NCBI RefSeq assembly: GCF_019038435.1
Contig: NZ_JAGPOX010000031.1
Coordinates: 1-64,000, forward strand
From: Nocardia alni
GTDB lineage: Bacteria > Actinomycetota > Actinomycetes > Mycobacteriales > Mycobacteriaceae
Direction of reading: 5' to 3'
DNA: 64,000 nt
Part shown: positions 8,765-18,393 of the stretch, piece by piece
Numbering within the stretch: position 1 is the stretch's first letter
Layout of the letters: every line of letters begins with the position of its first letter
Position numbers and translations under genes: made by a program
Notes under the pieces: model-generated
Databases searched by the model: none
Told to the model about the DNA's origin: nothing
The model's input: the letters and a program-made list of their open reading frames with translations, nothing else

Positions 8765-9238
8765 TCAACGCAGCGCGCGCGACATCCGGTATTCCGGGGC
8801 CGAGTGCGATCCCTTGGTATCGCGCGTATCTCCGGTCGGGGTGAAACCCATTCTGCGATAGAGCTTTTCGGCCGCGGTATTACCCTCCATCACCCACAGA
8901 CGCAGTTCGGTGTGCCCGGCCGCGCGGGCCCATTCGCTCACGGCCTCGATCAGCCGCACCGAAACTCCGGTGCCTCGCGCCTGCGGTGCGACGAACATCG
9001 TCACCAGCAGGGGAAGCCCGTCCTCGTGCAGTCCGCCCGCACAGCCGACCACCTCCGAGGAGTCCTCGGCGACGAATATGGTGCGCGTGGTGAACCACTG
9101 CCGCCAGTGCGCGTCATCCCACGTCTGCGCCTCCTCCAGCAGGGTGGAGAAGATCCCCGGCGGAGATCCGGCCAGGGCGAGCAGCCGCGCGGTCCGCGCC
9201 GTTTGCCACTCCTGCGCGGGCACCTGTCGCACGATCAT
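8765..9238 (-). CDS. GNAT family N-acetyltransferase
   Basis: The 157-residue protein has a GNAT acetyl-CoA fold. Motif A is VTMFVAPQARGTGVSVRLIE (Q/R-X-X-G-X-G/A pattern) and the C-terminal motif is NTAAEKLYRRMGFTPTG. The substrate is unknown. A 250-bp gap separates it from the TrmH gene; nothing recognisable lies there. Confidence 0.88.
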   Translation of the reverse strand: MIVRQVPAQEWQTARTARLLALAGSPPGIFSTLLEEAQTWDDAHWRQWFTTRTIFVAEDSSEVVGCAGGLHEDGLPLLVTMFVAPQARGTGVSVRLIEAVSEWARAAGHTELRLWVMEGNTAAEKLYRRMGFTPTGDTRDTKGSHSAPEYRMSRALR

Positions 9239-9284
9239 GAAACCGATACTGCCCCGTTCGAGCGCGAGTGGGCAATCGGATTTC

Positions 9285-10172
9285 CTACGGCCGCAGCACC
9301 GACACCAGGAAATCGGTCTGGTCGTAGACGGCCTTCTCGAACCAGTCGTCGAAGTAGATGTCGAAATGACCGATCGGATACCGTTTGACGATCGCGTGCT
9401 TGGTGCGCTGGGCCGCCTTGAGCGAGGTGCGGATCGGCGCCACGGAATCGTCGTCGCACAACGAGTACAGCACCGGCACCTTGATCCCCTTGGTGCGCCG
9501 CCACGGGGTGTCGAACAGCACCCGCATGCCGATGCGCGCGGCGACCTTCGGCTTGTACGTCTCGCTCTCCTCGGCCAGGCGCCCGAACCCCTCCGGTACG
9601 TCCCGCGCGCCCATCAGCGCCGCGGAATGCCTGCGGCCGGCCAGCCGCACCTTGATCGGCCTGCGGATGAGCGTGCCGATCAGCAGGTCGAGGGTCGCCA
9701 TGAACCCCGTCCGGAACAAGCCGATCGGACCCTTGGCCCCCGCAGAGGCCCAGCCGCTGGTGAACGGGCACTGCGCGACCACCGCCGCCAGATAATCGTC
9801 CTCGCGTGCGATGGACAGCACGTGCCCGCCGCCGAACGAGGTGCCCCACAACGCGATTCGCGTCGCGTCGAAACCCTTCACGGTGCGCGCGTACTGGATC
9901 GCCGCGCGCCAATCGTCGCGCTGGCGGCCGATGCTGATCAGCTGGCGTGGTGCGCCGGTGCTGGCCCCGAAATGCCGGTAGTCGAACACGAGCGCGCCCA
10001 TTCCGGCGGCGACGAACCGACGTGCGTACCGATCCAGTCCCATCTCACGGTTTGCGCCGAGCCCGTGCGCCATGATCACCAGGGGGCGCGGCTTGGGCGG
10101 CCCGTCCGGCCTATAGAGCCACGCTGCACACTCTTCGCTTCCCGACGGGAACCCCACCTCGACACGCTCCAT
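9285..10172 (-). CDS. Alpha/beta hydrolase
   Basis: This is an alpha/beta hydrolase of 295 residues. It has an oxyanion segment VIMAHGLGAN, the nucleophile elbow WGTSFGGGH (Ser), a candidate acid in SLCDDDSVAP and the catalytic His in PIGHFDIYF. The arrangement resembles acetylxylan esterase/X-Pro dipeptidyl-peptidase-like hydrolases (DUF1100-like). ATG at 10172 is chosen because conservation begins there; the open frame extends much further upstream into the rnpB region and that part is non-coding. No strong ribosome-binding site is visible. Confidence 0.85.
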   Translation of the reverse strand: MERVEVGFPSGSEECAAWLYRPDGPPKPRPLVIMAHGLGANREMGLDRYARRFVAAGMGALVFDYRHFGASTGAPRQLISIGRQRDDWRAAIQYARTVKGFDATRIALWGTSFGGGHVLSIAREDDYLAAVVAQCPFTSGWASAGAKGPIGLFRTGFMATLDLLIGTLIRRPIKVRLAGRRHSAALMGARDVPEGFGRLAEESETYKPKVAARIGMRVLFDTPWRRTKGIKVPVLYSLCDDDSVAPIRTSLKAAQRTKHAIVKRYPIGHFDIYFDDWFEKAVYDQTDFLVSVLRP

Positions 10173-10282
10173 GGGCGAATACGGTACTTGTTCGCGTTCG
10201 GTCGCGCTGCGCTGGATCCCCGGTCGGGGCGGTAAAACGGGCCGAAGTGGGTAGCCGGGTGGGCCCGCGATGCGCGATACGG

Positions 10283-10288
10283 CATAAT
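10283..10288 (+). promoter_or_regulatory. Likely -10 element of rnpB
   Basis: CATAAT lies seven bases before the predicted 5' end of the RNase P RNA, matching sigma-70/SigA -10 consensus in five of six positions. No good -35 is seen. Confidence 0.5.
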
Positions 10289-10295
10289 TTGCGCC

Positions 10296-10704
<409 letters not shown>

Positions 10705-10808
10705 CTTTATTTTTAGCCTCCGCTTCGCGGCGGCGGGTTTTCGGCGCCCTGGGGGCGCGTCGGGGTCGATGCCGTGGACCTGCCGATAGCACGGCTGTAG
10801 GGGTTGGA

Positions 10809-11702
10809 CTATCCGTCGTGTGCTTCGAGCTCGGTCGCCAGCGTCTGTTGGGTGGCTGCCCACGACGCCAGGAGCGCTAAATTGTCAGCGGTCGGCGTGC
10901 CCGTGGGTGCGGTGTAGACGTTGAGGTGCAGGCCGGGCTCGGCGGGCAGCTCCAGGGACTCGACGTCCAAGTCGAGCCGGTCCACGATCGGATGGTGCAC
11001 CCGCTTGCGTCCGGACCGGTGCAGCCGCACGTCCCGAGATGCCCACCGCTGCCGGAATAGCTCACTGCACGTTGACAGTTCGCCGACCAGGGCGATCAGC
11101 TCCTCGTCGTGCGGATTGCGCCCGGCTTCCATGCGCAGCTTCGCGGCCACGTTACCGGCAATGTGGTCGTAGTCGACAAAGAAATCTCTGGCCGCCTCGG
11201 GAGCTAGATAGACGAACCGCGCGGTGTTCGCGGGCCGTCGCGGGTCGGCCAGCACCGGTGAATACAGCGCGCGGGCGAGTTGATTCATGGCCAGCACGTC
11301 ATAACGGCCGTTGCAAATCCAAGCTGGCGCATCGGTGATGGCATCGAGCACCTGCTGCAGCGTCGAGCGCACCGTCACGGCAGGCCTGCGCCGGCGTGGG
11401 CCGCTGGGCGCCCCGGATCGGCGCGCGAGGTGGAACAGGTGGTCGCGCTCGGCCTCGTCGAGTTGCAAGGCAGAGGCCAACGCGTCGAGCACGCCGTCGG
11501 AGGCGCCGGCGAGGCTGCCGCGCTCGATGCGCACGTAGTAGTCGACCGATACCCCCGCCAATAACGCTACCTCCTCGCGACGCAGACCTTTGACCCGGCG
11601 ATTGCCGCCGTAAGCGGGCAGGCCCGCCTGCTCGGGTGTGATGCGGGCGCGACGCGAGCTGAGAAATTCCCGGATATCGGTGCGTAGATCCGTCGTGGCC
11701 AT
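10809..11702 (-). CDS. MmyB-like helix-turn-helix regulator
   Basis: The 297-residue protein has an N-terminal XRE-type HTH (about residues 33-85, with LRREEVALLAGVSVDYYVRI) and a C-terminal MmyB-like ligand-binding domain (APAWICNGRYDVLAMNQLAR; HHPIVDRLDLDVESLELP). MmyB-type regulators have a PAS-like pocket proposed to bind fatty-acid-like ligands and often sit beside short-chain dehydrogenase genes. Here an SDR gene lies directly upstream on the same strand, with an aldo-keto reductase divergent from it. ATG at 11702 is used; GTG at 11711 is possible. Confidence 0.9.
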   Translation of the reverse strand: MATTDLRTDIREFLSSRRARITPEQAGLPAYGGNRRVKGLRREEVALLAGVSVDYYVRIERGSLAGASDGVLDALASALQLDEAERDHLFHLARRSGAPSGPRRRRPAVTVRSTLQQVLDAITDAPAWICNGRYDVLAMNQLARALYSPVLADPRRPANTARFVYLAPEAARDFFVDYDHIAGNVAAKLRMEAGRNPHDEELIALVGELSTCSELFRQRWASRDVRLHRSGRKRVHHPIVDRLDLDVESLELPAEPGLHLNVYTAPTGTPTADNLALLASWAATQQTLATELEAHDG

Positions 11703-11817
11703 ACCCCTCACCGTAAGGCTGTCCCGCAGTCCAAGGGAGGCACTGCGGGTACCCCGACGACTGCGTTGAGACCCGACTTGGGGGCCGTCGGCCGCTGGTA
11801 AAGCCTCGCGCCGATGC

Positions 11818-12621
11818 CTAGGTACCCGATGCGGTTGTGGCGATGCCGCCGTCTACCGGGATGATGGCGCCTGTGAGGTAGGACCCGGCCCGACTGGCGA
11901 GGAACACGGCGATACCGGCCATGTCGTCGTCACGGCCGAGCCGGCGCAGAGGGGCCTTCGCCGCGATCGTGTCGCCGATGGCATCGAGGGTGGACGCCAT
12001 CATCTGCGACGGGAACGGTCCCGGTGCTACCGCGTTCACCGTGACGTGCTGTGGGCCCAGCTCTCTGGCAAGCACTCTGGTGAGTTGATGGAGTGCCGCT
12101 TTGCTGCCGGCGTACGAGTAGTTGGGCGACTCGGCGACGTGGATGGCGGCGATACTGCCGATGTTGATGATCCGCGCGGGATCATCGGCGGTGCCGGCCC
12201 TGCGAAGCGCCGGGAGCAGCGCCTGCACCAGCCAGAACGGCGACTTGAGGTTGAGGTCGATCACTGTGTTCCAGGCCTCGTCCGGGAACGTCGCCAGCGG
12301 CTCGCGCCACATCGCTCCCGCGTTGTTGACGAGGATGTCCAGGCGTTCCGAGTCGACCTTGACAAGATCAGCGAGGCGCTGACACTCGTCGTGCCGGGAC
12401 AGGTCGGCGGGGATTGTTCGAACGTCGCCGAATTCGGACAGTAGATGCTGTGCCTCCGCGCACGTGTCTGCATTGCGTGAGCTGATAATGACGCGGGCGC
12501 CCGCCTGGAGAAGGCCGCGCGCTATCATCATCCCAATGCCCCTGGTGCCGCCAGTGACAAGGGCGTACTTCCCACTCAGATCGAAAAGTTCCGTGTGAGT
12601 GGTGAATTGGTTGTCCGCCAT
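11818..12621 (-). CDS. SDR family oxidoreductase
   Basis: This is a 267-residue short-chain dehydrogenase. TGGTRGIG binds the cofactor, ISSRN after strand 2 suggests NADP preference, NNAG is present, and the catalytic pair is in NIGSIAAIHV and YSYAGSKAA. A C-terminal SYLTGAIIPVDGG closes the fold. ATG at 12621 has GGAG four bases upstream. It is probably controlled by the neighbouring MmyB-like regulator through the repeat pair in the upstream region. Confidence 0.9.
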   Translation of the reverse strand: MADNQFTTHTELFDLSGKYALVTGGTRGIGMMIARGLLQAGARVIISSRNADTCAEAQHLLSEFGDVRTIPADLSRHDECQRLADLVKVDSERLDILVNNAGAMWREPLATFPDEAWNTVIDLNLKSPFWLVQALLPALRRAGTADDPARIINIGSIAAIHVAESPNYSYAGSKAALHQLTRVLARELGPQHVTVNAVAPGPFPSQMMASTLDAIGDTIAAKAPLRRLGRDDDMAGIAVFLASRAGSYLTGAIIPVDGGIATTASGT

Positions 12622-12794
12622 TGGTCTCCGCCCTTTCTGTCGTGGAAGAATGCGCCGACCCGGTCGCGCATTCCGCGCAGCTGAATTGAACTGATGGGGG
12701 TAAAGCTGCAATGTGTGTCCATGGAGTGTTCGCGGCGCTTTCGGGCCGACTCGACCAGATTGACAGGCGTTGTGGACGTGTGGGAGACCCTGGG

Positions 12795-12915
12795 GATACA
12801 GGTACTGTGAGAGCCCGGTTGCTTCCATGGCGACTCACGGGTTCCAGAACGAATAAACGCCACATGCGCAGAGTGTCAATCCATTAGGCAAGGGGGGTCT
12901 CTCAGTACCTGTATC
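12795..12915. promoter_or_regulatory. Paired inverted operator-like sites between divergent SDR and AKR genes
   Basis: GATACAGGTACTG at 12795-12807 and its exact reverse complement at 12903-12915 are separated by 95 bases; the match extends to 17 of 18 bases. They sit between two divergent oxidoreductase genes, so each promoter has one copy in the same relative orientation. This fits operators of one regulator, most simply the adjacent MmyB-like protein. Confidence 0.55.
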
Positions 12916-13022
12916 AGGAGGGGCTCCCCGCGGGCCGCAAGGCCTGCTTAACCTGTGGTCGGTTTCCGGCTGAACGCAGGGAAGCAATGGGCCAGATAAT
13001 CTTTTCCGAAGGAGCACCTCTA

Positions 13023-14015
13023 GTGCAAAAGCGCAAACTTGGACAACAACTCGAAGTTTCAGCCCTGGGGCTCGGCTGCATGGGCATGAGTTTCTTCTAC
13101 GGTTCGCCCCCGGACCCAGCCGAGATGACGAAGCTGCTGCGGGCGGCGGTTGACCGCGGCGTGACTTTCTTCGACACCGCCGAAGTCTATGGCCCTTTTA
13201 CCAATGAAGAGCTCGTCGGTCAGGCGCTGGCTCCGGTGCGGGACCAGGTGGTGATAGCCACCAAGTTCGGTATCAAGCACGGCGAACACGGGCCGACCCC
13301 GACGTCGGGGGTCGACAGCCGACCCGAGCAGATCCGCCGAGCGACCGAGGCCTCGCTCACCCGTCTTCGAACCGAATGCATCGACCTGCTCTATCAACAC
13401 CGCGTCGATCCCGACGTGCCCATTGAAGACGTGGCCGGCACGGTGAAAGAGCTGATTTCCGAAGGTAAGGTCAAGCACTTCGGTTTGTCGGAGGCCGGCG
13501 CGACGACGATCAGCCGCGCCCACGCTGTGCAGCCTGTGGCGGCGCTGCAAAGTGAATACTCGCTCTGGATGCGAGAGCACGAGGCCGATATCATCCCGAC
13601 CTTGGAGAAGCTGGGCATTGGTCTGGTGCCCTACAGTCCGCTCGGGAAGGGCTATCTGACCGGCAAAATCGATTCCAGCACGTCGCTGGCCGACAACGAC
13701 CTGCGCCGCTCCCTGCCGCGCTTCACACCGGAAGCACGACAGGCCAACCAGGCACTGGTCGAGCTGCTCCAGCAGATTGCCGACGACAAGGGAGCTACGC
13801 CGGCCCAGATCGCCCTCGCCTGGGTGCTGGCGCAAAAGCCGTGGTTCGTGCCGATCCCCGGCACCACCAAGCCACACCGCCTGGAAGAGAACCTAGGTGC
13901 ACTCGACGTCGAGCTGACGCCCGGCGACCTGCAGCGTATCGAGGAGACCGCGGATCGAATTCATATCCAGGGCGGGCGCGTTCCCGAGCAGTTGAAGTCA
14001 CTGTTCGGCCGCTGA
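13023..14015 (+). CDS. Aldo/keto reductase (AKR13/YakC-like)
   Basis: The 330-residue NADPH-dependent reductase has a TIM-barrel fold. Seen are GLGCMGMS, the catalytic Asp/Tyr in FFDTAEVYGPFTNEE, Lys in VIATKFGI, and His in LLYQHRVD. The C-terminal cofactor loop is WFVPIPGTTKPHRLEEN. This pattern matches the plant-like/AKR13 group that reduces aldehydes and ketones. GTG at 13023 follows AAGGAG with eight bases spacing. It is divergent from the SDR gene and likely coregulated with it. Confidence 0.92.
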   Translation: MQKRKLGQQLEVSALGLGCMGMSFFYGSPPDPAEMTKLLRAAVDRGVTFFDTAEVYGPFTNEELVGQALAPVRDQVVIATKFGIKHGEHGPTPTSGVDSRPEQIRRATEASLTRLRTECIDLLYQHRVDPDVPIEDVAGTVKELISEGKVKHFGLSEAGATTISRAHAVQPVAALQSEYSLWMREHEADIIPTLEKLGIGLVPYSPLGKGYLTGKIDSSTSLADNDLRRSLPRFTPEARQANQALVELLQQIADDKGATPAQIALAWVLAQKPWFVPIPGTTKPHRLEENLGALDVELTPGDLQRIEETADRIHIQGGRVPEQLKSLFGR

Positions 14016-14247
14016 CCCGCTCGAATTCCGCACCGGCCTCCGTCTGGTCGAGTCTGGTGCAGTTGGTCGACGTCGCCGGGGGTTTTCGGTGCTCGACGGC
14101 GCTGCCGCCGGGCACGTTCATCGGTTGCGTTGGTGGGGCATCGCACGCTTGTGGTGATCGTGCTCGCGCGGTGGGGCTGGCGGTGCAATGATCGATGCAT
14201 CAGCCCGGTTTCGTTGGTGTGCCGGGCGACTCGCCTGGTGGTGCGAT

Positions 14248-15186
14248 ATGGATATTCTGGGCATCTTCGGCACGCTTGTGGGGGTGGTTGTCGTGGTGGG
14301 TGGGATCACGATGAGTACGGGGCTGCGGGTGGTGCAGCAGTACGAGAAGGGGCTGGTGTTCCGGCTCGGGCGGGTGCGGGAGGTGCGCGAGCCGGGGCTG
14401 CGGATGCTGATTCCGTTCGCGGACAAGATGCGCAAGGTCTCGACGCGGATCGTCACCATGCCGGTGCCCGGTCAGGAGGGCATCACCCGTGACAACGTCA
14501 CCGTGCGGGTGGACGCGGTCGTGTATTTCCGGGTGGTCGATCCCGTGCAGGCGGTGGTGGAGGTCCAGGACTACCTGTTCGCCATCGCGCAGGTGGCGCA
14601 GACCTCGCTGCGCTCGATCATCGGCAAGAGCGAACTGGACGATCTGCTGTCCAATCGGGAACAGCTGAACAAGGGGCTCGAGCTGATGATCGACAGCCCG
14701 GCGCTGTCCTGGGGCGTGCACATCGATCGGGTGGAGATCAAGGACGTCGCGCTGCCCGAATCGCTGAAGCGTTCGATGTCCCGCCAGGCCGAGGCCGAAC
14801 GCGAGCGCCGCGCCCGCGTCATCACCGCCGAGGGCGAACTGCAGGCCTCGCAGAAACTCGCGGACGCGGGCGCGACGATGGCCGCCGCGCCCGCCGCCTT
14901 GCAACTTCGCCTGCTGCAGACGGTGGTGGAGGTTGCGGCGGAGAAGAATTCGACGCTGGTGCTCCCGTTCCCGGTGGAACTGTTGCGTTTCCTGGAACGT
15001 TGGACTCCGCCCGAGCAGGCCGCCGCCGCGCCCGGGCCCGATACCGCCGCACCCGACGACGCCGCCGAGACGGAGTCCGACGGTCCGGCAGGGGAACTCG
15101 AATCACACCCGCTGCTCGCCGAGCCGGAACTCCGAACCGGCGCCACGGACGTCGAGACCGCCGAGCGGGATCACCCCGGGGACTGA
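14248..15186 (+). CDS. SPFH/band 7 (slipin-type) membrane protein
   Basis: The 312-residue protein has an N-terminal transmembrane helix (about residues 3-22) and an SPFH domain: EKGLVFRLGRVREVREPGL, VDAVVYFRVVDPVQAVVEV and the coiled-coil SRQAEAERERRARVITAEGE. Such stomatin-like proteins form membrane-associated rings linked to quality-control proteases. No NfeD protease gene is adjacent. The C-terminal 60 residues are Pro/Ala/Glu-rich and variable. ATG at 14248 puts the helix at the terminus; no clear ribosome-binding site. Confidence 0.88.
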   Translation: MDILGIFGTLVGVVVVVGGITMSTGLRVVQQYEKGLVFRLGRVREVREPGLRMLIPFADKMRKVSTRIVTMPVPGQEGITRDNVTVRVDAVVYFRVVDPVQAVVEVQDYLFAIAQVAQTSLRSIIGKSELDDLLSNREQLNKGLELMIDSPALSWGVHIDRVEIKDVALPESLKRSMSRQAEAERERRARVITAEGELQASQKLADAGATMAAAPAALQLRLLQTVVEVAAEKNSTLVLPFPVELLRFLERWTPPEQAAAAPGPDTAAPDDAAETESDGPAGELESHPLLAEPELRTGATDVETAERDHPGD

Positions 15187-15257
15187 TCCGGTCGCGGTGA
15201 CCGCGGACCCCGGCGACATCCTCCTGCGGAGCGCGCCGGGACCGATACGGTAGTGAG

Positions 15258-16127
15258 ATGAAGTTCGACGAGATCGTCATCGAGACCGATCGGCTCGACT
15301 TCCCGGCGCTGGCCGTCGGCGAGGGTCCGATCGTGGTGTGCTGGCACGGATTTCCCGACCACCCCGCCACCTTCGGACCACTGGCCGAACGCCTGGTGGC
15401 CGCCGGCCGTCGAGTGGTGACCCCCTACCTGCGCGGACACCATCCGGCCACGGCGGACGCGATGCGGTACGCCGACGGGCTCACGATGGCCGCCGACGCG
15501 GCCGCGGTCGCTGAGGCCCTCGATCCCGACGCCGGTATCGATATGGTGGGCCACGATATCGGCGCGGGCATCGTGGCGCGGGTGGCCGCGGCGTGGCCCG
15601 AGCGGCTGCGGCGGGGCGTCACCATGGCCGTGCCGCCGCCGGCGACGCTGCGGACCCTGTTCGCCGATCCAGAACAGCAGAAGCGCTACTTCTACCTGTG
15701 GATGTTCCAGGTGCCGGGAGTCGCGGAGGCGATTCTGACCGCGAATCACGCGCTCGTGGACTATCTGTGGGCGAGCTGGTCCCCGGGCCTGGATCCGGGC
15801 GAACACCTGGATCGCGTGCACGCCATCTATGGTGACCCTTCCTTGTCCGCCAACGCATTACGGTTGTATCGGGCCAATTTCGATACCTCCCTGCATGATC
15901 CCGGGCTGACAGCCCTGGCGGCGAAAACCGAAGCCCCGGCCTCGATCCCGCTCCTGGTTCTGGCGGGCGAGCGGGACGGCTGTATCCCGCCCTCCGGGTT
16001 CGCCGCCGCACGAGACGGCCTCGCTCCCGGTTCTCGCGTCGAGACGATTTCCAGCGCAGGCCATTTCATGCACCTGGACAGGCCCGACGTGGTAGCGACG
16101 GCGATCCTCGACTGGATCGACTCGTAG
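15258..16127 (+). CDS. Alpha/beta hydrolase, epoxide hydrolase-like
   Basis: The 289-residue protein has the oxyanion motif WHGFPDHPATF and, at the nucleophile elbow, GHDIGA. The nucleophile is therefore Asp rather than Ser, as in epoxide hydrolases and haloalkane dehalogenases. The acid is probably in LAGERDGCIPP and the His in SSAGHFMHLDRP. HGFP favours epoxide hydrolase over dehalogenase. The substrate is unknown. Confidence 0.87.
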   Translation: MKFDEIVIETDRLDFPALAVGEGPIVVCWHGFPDHPATFGPLAERLVAAGRRVVTPYLRGHHPATADAMRYADGLTMAADAAAVAEALDPDAGIDMVGHDIGAGIVARVAAAWPERLRRGVTMAVPPPATLRTLFADPEQQKRYFYLWMFQVPGVAEAILTANHALVDYLWASWSPGLDPGEHLDRVHAIYGDPSLSANALRLYRANFDTSLHDPGLTALAAKTEAPASIPLLVLAGERDGCIPPSGFAAARDGLAPGSRVETISSAGHFMHLDRPDVVATAILDWIDS

Positions 16128-16372
16128 CCCGGCAATTTGATCGGCCCGAGCATTACCGGTGTGTGAACCCGTGTGTCTCGGAGGCAAATTGATGCGACGT
16201 ATCGGCAAGGGGGCTATCGTTATCCGGTCGAGATCTCTGGTAAAAAGGACCCTTGTGACCGGCTCTGTAGTGGGGCGTTGGCCGGTAATACGCGACGTTG
16301 TCGCCTGCGGGTTCGTGCTGGTTCATCCCCGGTTCGGTTGCCGCGTAAAGGTACTGGTGCGACGCTGAGCGC

Positions 16373-17062
16373 GTGTATACGTCCGCGCGGCCGCACAGGG
16401 GGTACGCCGAGATCACCCCGGCTTACCGGCTTCTCGACATAGTGCACAGCACGGCTCTCCGGTGGGCCGAGCGACGGCTGCGCAGTGAGTTCACAATCCT
16501 GTTCGACGCCAATACGATTCACGATTTCCTCTACGACTCGTACGAGGAGATCGGGTCGAGCGCCGCCGTGCGGCTGTATCTGCCGCTGCTGGCCGAGCGC
16601 TTCGCCCGCGAGCGGTTGCATCTGCGGGCCAAGGTGGAGGGCCGGGTCGAGCACGCGATACCGGTGGTGCTGTTCCTGTGCACGTACAACGCCGGGCGTT
16701 CCCAGATCGCGCTGGGCTTCTTCGAGCACTACGCACAGGATCGGGCGCTGGGCTGGTCCGGGGGGTCCGAGCCGAGCGGCGGGCTGAATCCGGCGGCCGT
16801 CGCGGCGATGGCCGAGAGGGAAATCGACATCTCGCATGAATTTCCCAAGACCTGGACCGACGAGATCATCGGGGCCGCGGACATCATCGTCACCATGGGG
16901 TGCGGCGACGTGTGCCCCCTCGCGCCCGGTGTGCGGTACGAGGATTGGATCGTGGACGATCCGGCGGGGCTGTCGGTGGCCGAGGTACGCCCGATCCGCG
17001 ACGACATCGAACGTCGCGTCAGAGGATTGCTGACCGAACTCGATCTGCCCCTGGGGTTCTGA
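16373..17062 (+). CDS. ArsC-like low-molecular-weight phosphatase with N-terminal helical domain
   Basis: The 229-residue protein has an N-terminal three-helix region (about residues 15-85, with ALRWAERRLRSEFT) followed by a phosphotyrosine-phosphatase-fold domain. The P-loop is CTYNAGRSQ, and the motif MGCGDVCPLAPGVRYEDW carries the pair of resolving cysteines of mycothiol/thioredoxin-linked arsenate reductases; DPAG...VRPIRDDI follows. The actinobacterial relatives reduce arsenate. GTG start at 16373 is the first in frame. The 245 bases upstream hold nothing recognised. No other ars gene is nearby. Confidence 0.85.
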   Translation: MYTSARPHRGYAEITPAYRLLDIVHSTALRWAERRLRSEFTILFDANTIHDFLYDSYEEIGSSAAVRLYLPLLAERFARERLHLRAKVEGRVEHAIPVVLFLCTYNAGRSQIALGFFEHYAQDRALGWSGGSEPSGGLNPAAVAAMAEREIDISHEFPKTWTDEIIGAADIIVTMGCGDVCPLAPGVRYEDWIVDDPAGLSVAEVRPIRDDIERRVRGLLTELDLPLGF

Positions 17063-17089
17063 GACTCACCGCATCGGATATATGACGAC

Positions 17090-17112
17090 GGCGGCCCCGA
17101 TTCGGGACCGCC
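17090..17112. terminator. Intrinsic-type hairpin between convergent genes
   Basis: GGCGGCCCCGA and CGGGACCGCC form a 10-bp stem with a TT loop. It lies between the stop of the ArsC-like gene and the stop of the small minus-strand ORF, so it can serve both. No T-tract. Confidence 0.6.
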
Positions 17113-17137
17113 GGCGCGTCGTTCGATGACCGGTTGT

Positions 17138-17233
17138 CTACCCGGCCGGACTGATCACCAGGATCGATGCCCAGTGGGCGGCCTGCTCGGGACCGAGGAC
17201 GGGCAACAGATAGTCGTAGACGATGGACGACAT
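17138..17233 (-). CDS. Possible 31-residue peptide
   Basis: An ATG preceded by GAGGGAG (11 bases spacing) opens a 31-codon frame with one hydrophobic stretch (HWASILVISPAG at the end) and a TAG stop beside a terminator-like hairpin. No family is recognised. The ribosome-binding site and hairpin are the only support. Confidence 0.35.
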   Translation of the reverse strand: MSSIVYDYLLPVLGPEQAAHWASILVISPAG

Positions 17234-17877
17234 ACGGTAAAGAACTCCCTCACGGATCGGCTGGTGTTGTCGCACTAGGACACACCCGGGCGTAAATGGA
17301 CGGCCCGGGTCACACCTGGCACAGGGTAACAGCGGCCCGATCGATGTGCAGGGAGAGCGAACAATCGGGCGGAATCCGGCATACGCCGCACAGCGCGCAG
17401 ACGGTGGTGGCCCGGATTGTCCGATCTCGCCCGGGGACATGTCGTACGGCGGTCAAGGGGGGTGAACCCATCCTGGCGGCCGCGTGTGAGTGATGTCTGT
17501 TCGCTCTGATGGCGGGCGTGGATCACATGTCGCGCCACGCCCATTGATTGCTCGGGATTACATGGCGTGCCGAATGTCCGATTCGCGCTGGCGTGGTCGG
17601 CTGGGTACCGGCCGCCCGGTCGATGGATGCCGCGAATGCGCAGGCACCCCATGCCCTGCCGGATCCGCCTGCCCGATGCGCGGCCGCCGCCCGTCCGGAA
17701 TCCGGCAGATCCGGCCGAGATTCGATTGTTATCGGCGTGTCGAGCGTGGCGATCCGCTTTGAAGTGGCCGGAACGGTGACTGACGTCATAAAGTGTTGCG
17801 GGTTGGAAGGTTTCATCGGCGGGGGTGCCGGTGAAACCAAGGGTGTCCACGAACTTCGGAAAGCAGGTTCTGTTTAT
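17234..17877. other. 644-bp region without a recognised gene
   Basis: Several short frames exist on both strands but none has coding-like composition plus a start site. It probably holds the promoters of the flanking small gene and the secreted protein. Confidence 0.4.
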
Positions 17878-18210
17878 ATGCGTGTAGTTCGCAAGTTGGT
17901 TGCCGGTGCGCTGGTTGCCGGTGCCGCTTCGGTTTTGGCTGTGCTCGGGACCGGGTCCGCGTCCGCGGTCGCAGTCACGCCGATGGCGGGTGGGGTTCAG
18001 GTCGACCTCACCCCCGGTGACACCCAGTGGGTGCACCAGACTCACTTCGGGGACACCCTCGGTGCGCTTCCGCACCCGTCGGCGGCGTCGTTCGGACAGG
18101 CGCTGGATTCGGCGGCCGATCTGTCGTCCAAGTATCCGGATGGGCGGGTCGTGTTCACCATCTACGGGCCGATCGATCAGCTGAACGGCACGATGCTGGC
18201 ACTGCAGTAG
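17878..18210 (+). CDS. Small secreted protein of unknown function
   Basis: The 110-residue product has a Sec-type signal peptide: MRVVRKL, a hydrophobic core to about residue 25, and an ASA-type cleavage site near GSASAVA. The mature part (about 80 residues) has no cysteine and no recognised domain. It contains VQVDLTPGDTQW and VVFTIYGPIDQL. A strong terminator follows the gene. Similar small exported proteins are common in Nocardia, but I cannot name a family. Confidence 0.75.
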   Translation: MRVVRKLVAGALVAGAASVLAVLGTGSASAVAVTPMAGGVQVDLTPGDTQWVHQTHFGDTLGALPHPSAASFGQALDSAADLSSKYPDGRVVFTIYGPIDQLNGTMLALQ

Positions 18211-18285
18211 ATCACGCAAGGCGCGTTCCGATCGCCGCAGTGCGAGCCATGCGGTCGGGAACGCGCTCATTGCACCGAAATTCGG

Positions 18286-18320
18286 CCGTCCCCGGGCAGT
18301 TCGCCCGGGGACGGTTTTTT
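18286..18320 (+). terminator. Rho-independent terminator of the secreted-protein gene
   Basis: A perfect 12-bp GC-rich stem (CCGTCCCCGGGC with GCCCGGGGACGG) and a 5-base loop are followed by six T residues on the plus strand. This is the best intrinsic terminator in the window. Confidence 0.92.
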
Positions 18321-18393
18321 CATGCCGCCCGCATCTCGTGTCGGGTCGTTCGAGCCCGCGTCGCCACTGCGGCACGTGATACGCGGGCGCGTG

